34,699 bases of DNA from Bacteroidaceae bacterium (lineage in GTDB: Bacteria > Bacteroidota > Bacteroidia > Bacteroidales > Bacteroidaceae). Location: the NCBI GenBank assembly GCA_024401225.1, contig JAKSLM010000029.1, positions 1-34,699 on the forward strand, given 5' to 3'. The translations under genes and the position numbers were made by a program. The notes beneath the pieces were generated by a model. That model was not told where the DNA came from. It searched no databases and saw only the letters and a list, made by a program, of their open reading frames with translations. Below are positions 1-9,030 of the stretch, in pieces; position 1 is the stretch's first letter, and every line of letters begins with the position of its first letter.

Positions 1-1172
1 TCGGCATCAAGGCTCTCGTAATCATCGGTGGTGACGACTCAAATACTAACGCTTGCGTACTCGCTGAGTACTATGCAGCAAAGAAGTATGGCGTTCAGGT
101 TATCGGTTGTCCTAAGACTATCGATGGTGACCTCAAGAACGATGAGATCGAGACTTCATTCGGTTTCGATACTGCATGTAAGACATACTCAGAGCTCATC
201 GGTAACATCCAGCGCGACTGTAACTCAGCTCGCAAGTACTGGCACTTCATCAAGGTGATGGGTCGTTCAGCTTCTCACATCGCTCTCGAGTGCGCTCTCC
301 AGTGCCAGCCAAACATCTGTCTCGTATCAGAGGAGGTAGAGGCTAAGGAGCAGTCACTTGACGATGTTGTTACTTACATCGCTCAGGCTGTTGCTAACCG
401 TGCTGCTGATGGCAACAACTTCGGTACTGTTGTTATCCCAGAGGGTATCATCGAGTTCATCCCAGCTATCAAGAAGCTCATCGCAGAACTCAATGAGGTT
501 CTCGTTGATCCAGCTACTGGTGAGATGCGTGAGTTCCCTTCAAAGGAAGAGCAGGTTAAGTTCGTTAAGAGCCACATCGCTGCTGAGAACCTCGCAGTTC
601 TCGAGTCGCTTCCTGCAGACGTTGAGCGTCAGCTCTGCCTCGATCGTGACCCACACGGTAACGTTCAGGTTTCTCTCATCGAGACTGAGAAGCTTCTCTC
701 TGCTATGGTTGCTAAGAAGCTTGAGGCTTGGAAGGCAGAAGGCAAGTTCGTTGGTAAGTTCTCTGCTCAGCACCACTTCTTCGGTTATGAAGGACGTTGC
801 GCAGCTCCATCTAACTACGATGCTGACTACTGCTACTCACTCGGCTACAACGCTTCACGCCTCATCGCTAACGGCAAGACTGGCTACATGTCAATCATCA
901 AGAACACTACAGCTCCTGCTTCTGAGTGGATCGCTGGTGGTGTGCCAATCACTAAGATGATGAACATCGAGCGCCGTAACGGTGCTAACAAGCCTGTAAT
1001 CCGTAAGGCTCTCGTTGAGCTTGATGGTGCTCCATTCAAGTTCTTCGCTGCTAACCGTGACGTTTGGGCTAAGGAGACAGCTTACGTTTACCCAGGTCCA
1101 ATCCAGTACTGGGGACCATCAGAGGTTTGCGATCAGCCTACTAAGACTCTCCAGCTCGAGCAGGCTAAGTAA
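1..1172 (+). CDS. pfp: Diphosphate--fructose-6-phosphate 1-phosphotransferase (PPi-PFK), 5'-truncated by the window
   Basis: The reading frame is open from position 3 to the TAA at 1170-1172, so the gene starts upstream of the window. The visible ~389 residues begin close to the phosphate-binding glycine loop: GGDDSNTNA, then [12 protein letters not shown], then MGRSASH. In the phosphofructokinase superfamily an Asp after GGD and a Lys in PKTIDGD mark the pyrophosphate-using enzymes; ATP-dependent enzymes have Gly at both places. The protein should therefore interconvert fructose 6-phosphate and fructose 1,6-bisphosphate with PPi in the cytoplasm, reversibly, in glycolysis/gluconeogenesis. 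The long C-terminal part fits the long ('beta-type', ~550 aa) class rather than the 320-aa bacterial PFK. The biased, highly uniform codon use suggests high expression. It is followed by a strong hairpin terminator, so it is probably the last gene of its transcript. Confidence 0.93.
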   Translation, partial: GIKALVIIGGDDSNTNACVLAEYYAAKKYGVQVIGCPKTIDGDLKNDEIETSFGFDTACKTYSELIGNIQRDCNSARKYWHFIKVMGRSASHIALECALQCQPNICLVSEEVEAKEQSLDDVVTYIAQAVANRAADGNNFGTVVIPEGIIEFIPAIKKLIAELNEVLVDPATGEMREFPSKEEQVKFVKSHIAAENLAVLESLPADVERQLCLDRDPHGNVQVSLIETEKLLSAMVAKKLEAWKAEGKFVGKFSAQHHFFGYEGRCAAPSNYDADYCYSLGYNASRLIANGKTGYMSIIKNTTAPASEWIAGGVPITKMMNIERRNGANKPVIRKALVELDGAPFKFFAANRDVWAKETAYVYPGPIQYWGPSEVCDQPTKTLQLEQAK

Positions 1173-1188
1173 TCGATAATCCTATACT

Positions 1189-1253
1189 GACCATGTACAA
1201 AAGGCATTTGTCAAGCCATCTGCTGCCTGTGCTTTTGTACATGGTCTTTTTAT
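1189..1253 (+). terminator. Intrinsic terminator after the PPi-PFK gene
   Basis: A perfect 15-bp inverted repeat (1189-1203, GACCATGTACAAAAG, with its complement at 1232-1246) encloses a 28-nt loop and is followed directly by TTTTTATT. It lies 17 nt after the stop codon and separates this gene from the GH25 operon. Confidence 0.85.
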
Positions 1254-1306
1254 TCTCTATTGGAAATAGTAGTATCTTTTTTCCTAACCAAAACTAACCA
1301 ATCAAC

Positions 1307-2155
1307 GTGAACAAGAAGAAGACACCTGCAAAACGCAAGAAGTCGTCCCGAAAGTCGAAGAACTCATCGGACAAGGGCTTCCTCCGCGGACTGCCATCCT
1401 ACATACTTTGGGGATTGCTGGCCCTTGTGGTTGTGGTCTATTGCTTCTTCTTCTACCGTACATTCGTCACTCCATACTCCTTCCGCTGGAAGGCTTTGTA
1501 TGGCACCACGGTCTATCCTGATGGCAAGGTGCGAGGCATCGATATCTCCCACTATCAGGACGAGGTCGATTGGGACAAACTGAGCAATGCCTCCATTAGC
1601 GGCACTCCTGTCAGCTTTGTATTTGTAAAAGCAACGGAGGGCACCAACATTCTTGACGAAAACTTTAACCAAAACTTCTTTTACGCTCGTAAACACGAAC
1701 TTATACGCGGTGCATATCATTTCTTCTCCACTCATTCGCCTGCAGATAAACAAGCACGTTACTTCTGCAAGATGGTACAACTGGAGGATGAGGATCTGCC
1801 ACCAGTTCTTGATGTGGAAACCATTCAGCCTTATTCCATAAAGCAGCTTCAGAGCGAAGTGCTCAAGTGGCTTCAGATAGTGGAGAATCACTATGGAGTA
1901 ACGCCAATACTATATACATCCTACAAATTCCGTACCGACTACCTCAGCGATCCAGCCTTCAATCGCTACTACTACTGGATAGCACATTACTATGTGAAGG
2001 ACTTGGAGTACACGGGCAAGTGGCACTTTTGGCAGCATACCGATGCTGGAAAGGTGGACGGCATCAAGGGATATGTGGATATAAATGTGTTCAACGGCAG
2101 CTATAAGGATTTGTTGAACATCACCGTAGGACAGCAAAAATCAAAGAGACGATGA
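1307..2155 (+). CDS. Membrane-anchored GH25 muramidase (lysozyme) family protein
   Basis: A 282-residue protein of glycoside hydrolase family 25. Residues 1-30 are very Lys/Arg/Ser rich, a single membrane segment spans about 32-50, and the GH25 domain fills about 75-270. Signature residues visible: GIDISHYQ (Asp79), FVKATEG (Glu111) and LDVET (Asp169 and Glu171). The last acidic pair corresponds to the family's catalytic DxE. The likely role is cleavage of the MurNAc-GlcNAc bond of peptidoglycan, with the domain held in the periplasm by an N-terminal anchor (N-in topology inferred from the basic N terminus). The start is GTG at 1307; no in-frame ATG lies before the membrane segment. A TATCTTTT element at 1273-1280 resembles a -7 box. 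The stop overlaps the prmA start (ATGA), so the two are translationally coupled. Confidence 0.88.
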   Translation: MNKKKTPAKRKKSSRKSKNSSDKGFLRGLPSYILWGLLALVVVVYCFFFYRTFVTPYSFRWKALYGTTVYPDGKVRGIDISHYQDEVDWDKLSNASISGTPVSFVFVKATEGTNILDENFNQNFFYARKHELIRGAYHFFSTHSPADKQARYFCKMVQLEDEDLPPVLDVETIQPYSIKQLQSEVLKWLQIVENHYGVTPILYTSYKFRTDYLSDPAFNRYYYWIAHYYVKDLEYTGKWHFWQHTDAGKVDGIKGYVDINVFNGSYKDLLNITVGQQKSKRR

Positions 2156-2949
2156 TATACCTTTTTGCAGACATACACATCTCGCCCTATGTGGAGGATT
2201 ATGCCGACATCCTCTCATCCATGCTTGGCGAGATAGGATTTGATACATTCGAACCTACAGACACAGGCATCAAGGCCTATATTCAGAAGGACCTGTTTGT
2301 TGAAGAACAACTTACCGATCTCCTTTCTACATTCATTATTCCTGACGTATCGTTCACCTATGAGATGCACGAGATGGAGGATTGCGATTACAACGAGGAG
2401 TGGGAGAGGGAGCATTTCGATCCTATACTCGAACGTGAGTTTGGTCTTCGTCTCGACCCTCGTATGGCATTCGGTAGCGGAAGTCATTCCACCACCCATC
2501 AGTTGGTATCCTTGCTCATGGACATGGATTTCAACGGCCAGGATGTGCTCGACATGGGTTGTGGTACAGGTGTGCTTGGCATTGCAATGGGACTGAAGGG
2601 TGCCAAGCATGTTACTGCTATCGATATTGATAATATGTCGGTAGATAACACCATACACAATTTCTCCCTCAATTTCCCGCCATCCATCGATATTCTGACT
2701 CCTATCTGTGGTGACGCGTCTGCTATCGATGGCACATTCCACACTATCGTTGCCAACATCTTCAAGACCATTCTTATTCGCGACCTTCCAGTCTATGTCG
2801 ATCATCTTGCGGATGGTGGCACCCTCATCATGTCGGGATTCTATACCTCCGATGCTCCTGATATCATCGAAGCGGCTGCGACATGCGGACTTCGTCACTC
2901 TAAGACATGTTCGGATGAAGATTGGTCAGTACTTACTTTCAAGAAATAA
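2152..2949 (+). CDS. prmA: Ribosomal protein L11 methyltransferase
   Basis: A 265-residue SAM-dependent class I methyltransferase that trimethylates ribosomal protein L11 in the cytoplasm. The family signature MAFGSGSHSTTHQL (about 105-118, the FGTGxHxTT motif) is followed by SAM motif I, VLDMGCGTGVLG (132-143), then the acidic AIDID end of strand 2 (156-160). The later VANIF corresponds to the NPP-like/ANIL motif IV of PrmA. Its ATG overlaps the TGA of the upstream GH25 gene by four bases, and the next gene follows after 7 nt, so all three form one transcript. The length is somewhat below the ~290 residues of proteobacterial PrmA, owing to a short N-terminal substrate domain, as is usual in Bacteroidetes. 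Confidence 0.92.
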   Translation: MIYLFADIHISPYVEDYADILSSMLGEIGFDTFEPTDTGIKAYIQKDLFVEEQLTDLLSTFIIPDVSFTYEMHEMEDCDYNEEWEREHFDPILEREFGLRLDPRMAFGSGSHSTTHQLVSLLMDMDFNGQDVLDMGCGTGVLGIAMGLKGAKHVTAIDIDNMSVDNTIHNFSLNFPPSIDILTPICGDASAIDGTFHTIVANIFKTILIRDLPVYVDHLADGGTLIMSGFYTSDAPDIIEAAATCGLRHSKTCSDEDWSVLTFKK

Positions 2950-2956
2950 ACAAACT

Positions 2957-3838
2957 ATGCAGCGCAACTCGTTCTTCCTTATCTTTCTGCTTCTATTCTC
3001 CTTGCAGTCCTTTGCCCAATCGTTGCCAAAGGACTCTGGATATGTGCGTCTGGCAGAGGAGGGTAGGATGTATTACGAGGCGTATGGAAAGGGCGAACCG
3101 CTCATCCTTGTGCATGGTCACACTCTCGACCGGCGAATGTGGCGTCAACAAATAGAGCCTCTTGCCAAGCATTATCGAGTCTATACTCCCGATATGCGAG
3201 GCTATGGTCGTTCGTCTCGACTTCATGAGTCGCAGCATACCACTCATGTCGATGATCTCATCACGTTTATGGACTCATTGCACATTGATAAGGCACATGT
3301 CATTGGGCTTTCGATGGGTGGATTTATCACAGCTGATATGCTTGCCATGTACCCGGAACGTCTTTTGACTTGCGTTATGGCAAGTGGTAGTCTACGAAGT
3401 GTGAAAGGCCCGTCCGAACCAGTCGATTCTGCTGAATTCGCAGAGGCGGAAGCTAATATAAATAAGGTGCTTGAGACTGGTATTGATGCCTGGCGACATG
3501 AATGGATCGAAAAACTCATCAGCGGAGGCGGTAGTAAGGCAGAAAGCATACGCACCGAACTTACTGCTATGATTTACGATTGGGATGCGTGGCATCTCAC
3601 TCATCATGAACCTCGCCTATATTATGCTCGTGAAGCTTCGCCTGTGCTTCGCCAGCGTTGTCCTGAGGTTCCTGCCTTGTTCCTTTCGGGCGAACATGAG
3701 CACAAGAAACCATCTTCGATGATGAAGTCGTTGCCAAATTCACGTTTCCAGGTTCTTCCTGATTGTGGTCACATGAACAATATGGAACAGCCAGAGCTTT
3801 TCAATCAAGCCATCCTCGATTTCCTCAGTCAGCCTTAA
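2957..3838 (+). CDS. Secreted alpha/beta-hydrolase fold protein
   Basis: A 293-residue alpha/beta hydrolase with an N-terminal signal peptide (hydrophobic 6-18, cleavage likely after SFA at 20). The oxyanion-side HG motif is LVHGH (51-55), the nucleophile elbow is GLSMGG (Ser119), and the catalytic His is in DCGHMNN (His272). The third member of the triad is unusual: where an Asp is expected, the strand end reads FLSGEHEHKKP, so Glu246 or Glu248 would have to serve. The substrate cannot be told from sequence; esterase, lactonase or peptidase are all possible. The frame stays open well upstream into prmA, but the ATG at 2957, 7 nt after the prmA stop, gives the signal peptide and is the credible start. 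The 3' end overlaps the convergent tamB gene by 14 bp. Confidence 0.82.
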   Translation: MQRNSFFLIFLLLFSLQSFAQSLPKDSGYVRLAEEGRMYYEAYGKGEPLILVHGHTLDRRMWRQQIEPLAKHYRVYTPDMRGYGRSSRLHESQHTTHVDDLITFMDSLHIDKAHVIGLSMGGFITADMLAMYPERLLTCVMASGSLRSVKGPSEPVDSAEFAEAEANINKVLETGIDAWRHEWIEKLISGGGSKAESIRTELTAMIYDWDAWHLTHHEPRLYYAREASPVLRQRCPEVPALFLSGEHEHKKPSSMMKSLPNSRFQVLPDCGHMNNMEQPELFNQAILDFLSQP

Positions 3839-6800
3839 TCGAGTCCACAGGAACACTCACTTCGCTCACTTTATTCTTTTTATTCTTGTTTCCAAACAGT
3901 CGGAAATTGTCGAAACTGTGCTGGAAACTTACGCCTATGCCCTGAGTGTTGAGCGTTGCCTTAGTGAAGTATCGGTCGTTGGTCATGTTGTATGCTTTCA
4001 CATATATGTCGCCCTTCTCAAAGATGCGGTACTTCACCTCGAAGTCGCCGATGAAGTTTGCCTGATTGGTCATTGCATTGTCGCGATAGCCGAAGTTACC
4101 GTTGATGAGAAGTCGGTCGTTAAATAGTCGGCCCGAGAGCATTCCCTCCACATCGAGGTCCTCCCATCCGTTTTCGCCCGTTGAGATTCCTGTACCGAAG
4201 TTCCACTTTGAGTCGCGTCCTATCACGTTGCTCAGCATCTGGTTGATCTGTCCGCTGATGGTCGATGAGATGAGCGAATTGACAGCATTGGTACCTGCAA
4301 CATCCATATTGCCTCGTGCATACTGGTTAGGGTAGAAACGCTGGAATCCAAGCAGATAGATCATCTGATTGTTCATTTCCTCATCGCTAGTCACCATACT
4401 CTTCACCAACTGTCGTATTTCTTCATTGCTGTTTGGCAACTCAAAATCGAAGCCAAGGTTCATGTTGTCCAAATGTCCAGTCACATCGAGTTTGCATATC
4501 ACCTTCACCTTGTTGTTGCTTGAGAATGCCTTTGTGCCTGTGAGGTCGGAGAGTGGTACCGACTGTATCTCGTGATGGCAGATGAGGTGTACGTTGGCTT
4601 CGAAAGGATTACCATTGAACTCCACCGTACTTCCTTCCTGAATGTCGAGGTTACGGTACACGATGTTCTGAAGGTAAAGGCGGTACTTACCCGATGTTAT
4701 GTTATAGTTGCCAAACAGTTGGAAGGCACCCTTGTTGTGCCACTTTGCCTGGAATGTTGCATTGCCGAATGTTGATATGTAGCCGTCATCGGTATTGTCC
4801 ATGCGCAGTTTCACCTCACAGTTAGGATTGAGGTTGATGGTGAAGTTTACGTATACATCGCCCACATATTTGTAATTTTCGTTGGTTACGGCAGTTATTA
4901 CACTATCTGCCTTATCGCTTATCAATGGTCGGTCGAACGTGAAGTTTGGCATGTGTGATGCCGATCCGCGAGGAGTGATGTCGCGGAATTCGATGAATGA
5001 ATTGCTTGCTATGGCATCAGGTGTAGCTGCATCGTATGCAAATACTGATCCCTTGGCTGGAGCCACCGTTGCATCGATGTACAACGGGTGATCGTCAGCA
5101 CCTCGGATACTGAGCGTACCATCGGCAAATACCGTTGCCTTGTATTTGTCGCTGTTGAACTCAGTCTCGTTGTAAGCAAGGAGTTGCGACATCTCAGCGT
5201 TGAATGTGTATGCAAAGTTAGCAAGGTTCTCATGAGTCACCTTGCCATTGATTATTCCTGCATTGTTAAAGACATCGTATGCCTTGATGTTGTTGAAATC
5301 AAACTGATGGAAGCGCAGGTTTACCGTTTCGTTATCTACATAGTATGCCACATTGGTTGCAGCAAGGCGCAACAATATGCTTGCCTTCATGTCGCCTACC
5401 AGGTTGATGTCCCCAAGGTCACCAACCACGTTGAGGTGGCCGTTGGCACGTCCTTCAATCTCGGTAAATACATCCCCGAGTATTCCGTTGAGGAAGTCCG
5501 TACTCGTGTTCTGCGCATTTACTCCAAGGTTGATATAGTTGTCGCCAGGCGATATGTATCCATCCACGGTTGTGATTCCTGTCAGATCCAACATTTTGCC
5601 CTTGTGTCCGTCCTTGCATTTGTAGAGGTCGAAGAAGTGTCCCCTGATACCGATACCGTTCTTTTCGTCATTCCAGAAAGCAGTCAAATCTGCGTTTCCG
5701 AGATGTCCTCCCTGCAGGGTGAAGTTCTTCACGTTGATGTTTGCATTGAAGTCTGGCTTACCATAAAGGTTGCTAACCTTTGCCTTGCCCGATGCCTTTC
5801 CTCCAAACTCCACCGAATGGAAATTGACAATATCAAGAATATTGCCCACATCCATATCGTTGAGCTGCACCACAAGACTGTCGCTCGGATTGGCCGAAGC
5901 CTTGCCGTTGATCTTTATGTACTGATTACCATTCGACAGTTTGAAGTTGCTGCAAGCTATCTCTTTCTTGTATATAGATAAGTTTGAACTACTGATGTTC
6001 CAAGTGGTGTCATTGATGACAAGTGTCGATGGGGCAATGGTGACCTTTGTCTTTAGATTGCCTATGCTGTCTGTCAGATGTGTTGTGGCAAACATCGCCA
6101 GCTTCATATCGTTTCCAGCCTTGTTGGTCAACTCAATGTCGGTATCCAGATGGTTGTTGCGTGCTATGCCTACAATCGAAAGCTTGGTGGTGTGGTCGTC
6201 CGTTACCTCTTTGTCATCACCCGATAGCTTGAGCATGATGTTGTTGCGTGTGCTGTTGCAGTTCAGGTTTACGTCAGTCATGTTGTGCTCACCCCAAGTG
6301 ATGTTGTCAGCATCGAGATTCATGCGTGCCACCATTTCGTCTGTGTTGATCGTTCCCGTCAGGTGTATAGGTTTTGTGATGCTGTAATCGGTGTCGATGA
6401 AGTGATGGACGATAGGTGCATCGTCTATGGTGAAGTCGAAATTATAGTCGGCAGCAGCGGTTGTCGGCACAGGCGAAACGAGGGCTGGCATTTGGCGTGC
6501 TATCACGTTTTGAATGTTGGCTGTTATCTCTTCTATCTTGAATCGGCCTTCTATCCATCCGTTTATCACGTCTGAGTTTAACTTTATCTGTTTGTGATTG
6601 TTATTCTGAATTAACTCAACGTTTACTTCATTCAGTCGGTAAGTGCCAGATGCATCGTTGATACTAAGGTCGTTGATGCTTACGCCACCATTCACATTGT
6701 CCAGATTACTTCCGTGCAAATCGGTTTCAGCCTTCAGCGACAGAGTCTTGTTGGCAAGCGGTTCGCCTATCTTGAATGCGTTCGTGTTAAGGTGTTTGAG

Positions 6801-8351
6801 GTCTATGTCCATTGTGACCGACTTCATGTCATTTAGCACTCCATTGATTGTAGAACTAAGTGCCAGACTAATGTTATCGTCATCTACATTGAGGTTGGCA
6901 TTCAGGTCCTGACCGTTGCTGTTGGCATTGAGCGTTATGTCGCGATATGTGTGGTCATCGTATTCCAATTGCGAGATGTTGAGATCAGCATTACCTGATG
7001 GGATGCCATGCGACTCGTTGAAAAGGCAATCGATGTTGGCATTCGCATCGATGGTGAATGATGCCATTCCCAGCTGACTTCCTTCCACTATGCGCGCCAA
7101 CTCTATCTCTTCCGCTTCTATGTGGGCATCGACAATATGGTGTCTGTCCATCTCTGCGATATACGACACGTTACCACTTTCAGAACTGATCATACCTCCC
7201 GACTTTATCGCTCCGTCCTGATATGATGCGTTGCCTTGCAGAGCAATGTTGCCCGTTTCTGCAAGTTTGGAGAATATGCTGCTGAGTGCAGGGTATTCGT
7301 CAGCCATTCTTCTTGATGCCGATTCTTCTATGTCGCATTGTTGCAAGTATATGGTGTATTCGCCATTGCTCTTGCCTATGTTGTGTGCTTGTCCGTTGGC
7401 TGCGATGCTAAGGTCCTCATTGCTGCTTGTCAATTTCAGGGACGAGATGTTGATGCCATTCATGCTTCCCGATCCGCTGATGTCAAAACTGAGTGGCGAT
7501 GAGGCATAGGCGAGGGTAGGGGCGAGTGCTGCAATATCGGCAGGTGTCACCTTTCCGTGTATGTTTGTCTCACCGAAGGCAAGAGTTGTCCCTATGTCGT
7601 TGATGTCATACTTGAGGTCGACCGAGTCTATCTCAAGTTCCGAGTGTGGCAGCATCATGCTTAGGTTCCTAACCTTTGCCATTGTGCGGTTGGCATCGAT
7701 CTGTACACCCATCTCCTTTAGCTGCAGTCCCGATACGCTTTCCTTGCCAGCCAATCGTTTGAGTGTGACTGAAAGAGAGTCATCGGTCAGGTGCTTCAGC
7801 GATAGGTTGAAGCCTGCGTTTGTCAGTCGTATGTGGTTTGGATCAAGTGTGTTTGCCTTTATTGGGAGCGACTTCACGTTGTAGGCTATGTTGGCCTTTC
7901 TTACCACAAATGATCCTACACGAATGTCTAATGGCTTGCTCTCCTCACTATCCGATGTGAGAGCATCAATGACAAACTGCCAGTTTGGTGTAGCGTCTGG
8001 TGTTTCCCTGTAGAGTGAGATGTTTGTGCCGTACAACTGGGCGGTAGGAATGTCGATCTTTCCGTTTATCAGCGACCATACATTGATTGAAGCAGATACA
8101 CGGGCCACCTTCAGTAGTGGCTTGTGTGCCTGGTCCTGTATGTCGATGTCGCTTATGATGATGCGGTTCAGGAATCCGATGTTGACATTACCTATCTCAA
8201 CCTTTGTGTCCAGCTCATCCGACAGCACGCTTGCCACCCGTGCAGCCATGAAGTTCTGCATGAATGGTAAGTTTAAAAGAAAAATAATAGCGGCATAGAT
8301 TCCGATAATCCATGCCACTATAGATCGTGCTGATAGTTTACTTATTTTCAT
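3825..8351 (-). CDS. tamB: TamB-like translocation/assembly module protein (DUF490 / AsmA-like family)
   Basis: A 1508-residue protein with one N-terminal membrane segment (about 12-30, a hydrophobic stretch ending at NLPFMQNF). A very long region follows, rich in beta strands of repetitive Asn/Asp/Ser-rich sequence. The C-terminal ~450 residues match the TamB/DUF490 type: a DITPRG-containing strand region, then LGFQRFYPNQ, VEGMLSGRLFNDRLLINGN and a final QHSFDNFRLFG. Family knowledge: TamB-like proteins are inner-membrane-anchored and span the periplasm. They work with Omp85 proteins in outer-membrane protein assembly or in phospholipid transport between membranes. No Omp85 partner gene lies in the window. 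The gene follows ribH on the same strand after a 182-nt gap that holds an inverted-repeat-bounded segment. It is convergent with the alpha/beta-hydrolase gene. Confidence 0.85.
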   Translation of the reverse strand: MKISKLSARSIVAWIIGIYAAIIFLLNLPFMQNFMAARVASVLSDELDTKVEIGNVNIGFLNRIIISDIDIQDQAHKPLLKVARVSASINVWSLINGKIDIPTAQLYGTNISLYRETPDATPNWQFVIDALTSDSEESKPLDIRVGSFVVRKANIAYNVKSLPIKANTLDPNHIRLTNAGFNLSLKHLTDDSLSVTLKRLAGKESVSGLQLKEMGVQIDANRTMAKVRNLSMMLPHSELEIDSVDLKYDINDIGTTLAFGETNIHGKVTPADIAALAPTLAYASSPLSFDISGSGSMNGINISSLKLTSSNEDLSIAANGQAHNIGKSNGEYTIYLQQCDIEESASRRMADEYPALSSIFSKLAETGNIALQGNASYQDGAIKSGGMISSESGNVSYIAEMDRHHIVDAHIEAEEIELARIVEGSQLGMASFTIDANANIDCLFNESHGIPSGNADLNISQLEYDDHTYRDITLNANSNGQDLNANLNVDDDNISLALSSTINGVLNDMKSVTMDIDLKHLNTNAFKIGEPLANKTLSLKAETDLHGSNLDNVNGGVSINDLSINDASGTYRLNEVNVELIQNNNHKQIKLNSDVINGWIEGRFKIEEITANIQNVIARQMPALVSPVPTTAAADYNFDFTIDDAPIVHHFIDTDYSITKPIHLTGTINTDEMVARMNLDADNITWGEHNMTDVNLNCNSTRNNIMLKLSGDDKEVTDDHTTKLSIVGIARNNHLDTDIELTNKAGNDMKLAMFATTHLTDSIGNLKTKVTIAPSTLVINDTTWNISSSNLSIYKKEIACSNFKLSNGNQYIKINGKASANPSDSLVVQLNDMDVGNILDIVNFHSVEFGGKASGKAKVSNLYGKPDFNANINVKNFTLQGGHLGNADLTAFWNDEKNGIGIRGHFFDLYKCKDGHKGKMLDLTGITTVDGYISPGDNYINLGVNAQNTSTDFLNGILGDVFTEIEGRANGHLNVVGDLGDINLVGDMKASILLRLAATNVAYYVDNETVNLRFHQFDFNNIKAYDVFNNAGIINGKVTHENLANFAYTFNAEMSQLLAYNETEFNSDKYKATVFADGTLSIRGADDHPLYIDATVAPAKGSVFAYDAATPDAIASNSFIEFRDITPRGSASHMPNFTFDRPLISDKADSVITAVTNENYKYVGDVYVNFTINLNPNCEVKLRMDNTDDGYISTFGNATFQAKWHNKGAFQLFGNYNITSGKYRLYLQNIVYRNLDIQEGSTVEFNGNPFEANVHLICHHEIQSVPLSDLTGTKAFSSNNKVKVICKLDVTGHLDNMNLGFDFELPNSNEEIRQLVKSMVTSDEEMNNQMIYLLGFQRFYPNQYARGNMDVAGTNAVNSLISSTISGQINQMLSNVIGRDSKWNFGTGISTGENGWEDLDVEGMLSGRLFNDRLLINGNFGYRDNAMTNQANFIGDFEVKYRIFEKGDIYVKAYNMTNDRYFTKATLNTQGIGVSFQHSFDNFRLFGNKNKKNKVSEVSVPVDSIKAD

Positions 8352-8355
8352 TCTT

Positions 8356-8544
8356 TAAGTAGGTGATCATAATTATTTTTATAATAAATATGCTCTATTT
8401 TGATGCGTATTACTATCCTTCAGATGAAGGAGCTATGCGGGCATAGTGACTGAGGCTGAAGTAGTAAGATGCGCAAAAGAGAGTATAGATATTAAGGACA
8501 CACCTACGAAGATGAATGTATGAATAATTTTGATTACCTACTTA
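8356..8544. repeat. Segment bounded by 22-bp inverted repeats between tamB and ribH
   Basis: The ends are 8356-8377 (TAAGTAGGTGATCATAATTATT) and, on the other strand, 8523-8544 (TAAGTAGGTAATCAAAATTATT): 20 of 22 bases match. The 189-bp interior contains two small hairpins (CCTTC-agat-GAAGG at 8416-8429 and a CTATG/CATAG pair near 8432-8446) and no credible gene. The right end runs into the last codons and stop of ribH. The structure is that of a MITE-like element, but no target-site duplication is clear. A regulatory or structured-RNA role in the ribH-tamB transcript is an alternative. Confidence 0.5.
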
Positions 8545-9025
8545 TCTTGCGAGCAAAGTCTACCATTTTAATAGCAGTTACTGCGCATTCATCACCCTTG
8601 TTGCCCATCTTGCCTCCGGCTCTGTCTTCTGCCTGCTGCATGTCGAGCGTTGTGATGAGTCCATATATCACAGGCTTTTCCTGTACTGCGTTTAGGCGTG
8701 CAAGTCCGTAAGTCACTCCCTGGCAGATGTATCTGTCGTGTGGAGTATCGCCTCTTATCACACATCCTATGGCAATCACGGCATCCACATCCTTCTTTGT
8801 CATCTGTGTGGCTCCGTACACGAGCTCAAAACTGCCCGGAACCGTCATCACGCAGATGTCATCGGCTGCAACGCCATTCTTCTTTAGGGTGTTGACAGCT
8901 CCATCGAGCAATGCTCCGGTCACCGTCTCATTCCACTCACTGACTACGATGCCAATCTTCATACCCTCAGCCGAAGGTACAGAGTTGATGTCGTAGTCAG
9001 AGAGGTTATGGTTTTTGCTTGCCAT
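8534..9025 (-). CDS. ribH: 6,7-dimethyl-8-ribityllumazine synthase
   Basis: A 163-residue lumazine synthase. It condenses 5-amino-6-ribitylamino-uracil with 3,4-dihydroxy-2-butanone 4-phosphate in the penultimate step of riboflavin synthesis. Conserved parts seen: [16 protein letters not shown] near the N terminus, [11 protein letters not shown] in the middle, and [14 protein letters not shown], which holds the catalytic His; GLITT and a final domain with the conserved NKGDECA stretch follow. The start lies 5 nt after the stop of the upstream TPR gene, so the two are co-transcribed. Oddity: the last codons (Lys-Ile-Ser-Arg-stop) are encoded by the right-hand copy of the TAAGTAGGTNATCA motif (8531-8544 on the minus strand), so the C terminus has been shaped by that element. 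Confidence 0.95.
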   Translation of the reverse strand: MASKNHNLSDYDINSVPSAEGMKIGIVVSEWNETVTGALLDGAVNTLKKNGVAADDICVMTVPGSFELVYGATQMTKKDVDAVIAIGCVIRGDTPHDRYICQGVTYGLARLNAVQEKPVIYGLITTLDMQQAEDRAGGKMGNKGDECAVTAIKMVDFARKISR

Positions 9026-9030
9026 CTAAA

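Noticed and set aside
358-960. 200-codon plus-strand frame inside the PPi-PFK gene
   Set aside because: Shadow frame, Ser/Leu-rich, fully covered by a gene with strong family motifs.
2708-2956. Upstream extension of the alpha/beta-hydrolase frame inside prmA
   Set aside because: It would overlap prmA in another frame and hide the signal peptide; the ATG at 2957 gives a clean export signal right after the prmA stop.
5088-5981. 297-codon plus-strand open frame antisense to tamB
   Set aside because: It is the shadow of a long, compositionally biased gene on the other strand; no recognisable domain and no promoter.
8383-8533. Riboswitch (for example FMN) in the ribH-tamB gap
   Set aside because: The gap lies downstream of ribH, and none of the conserved FMN or cobalamin riboswitch boxes can be found in it.
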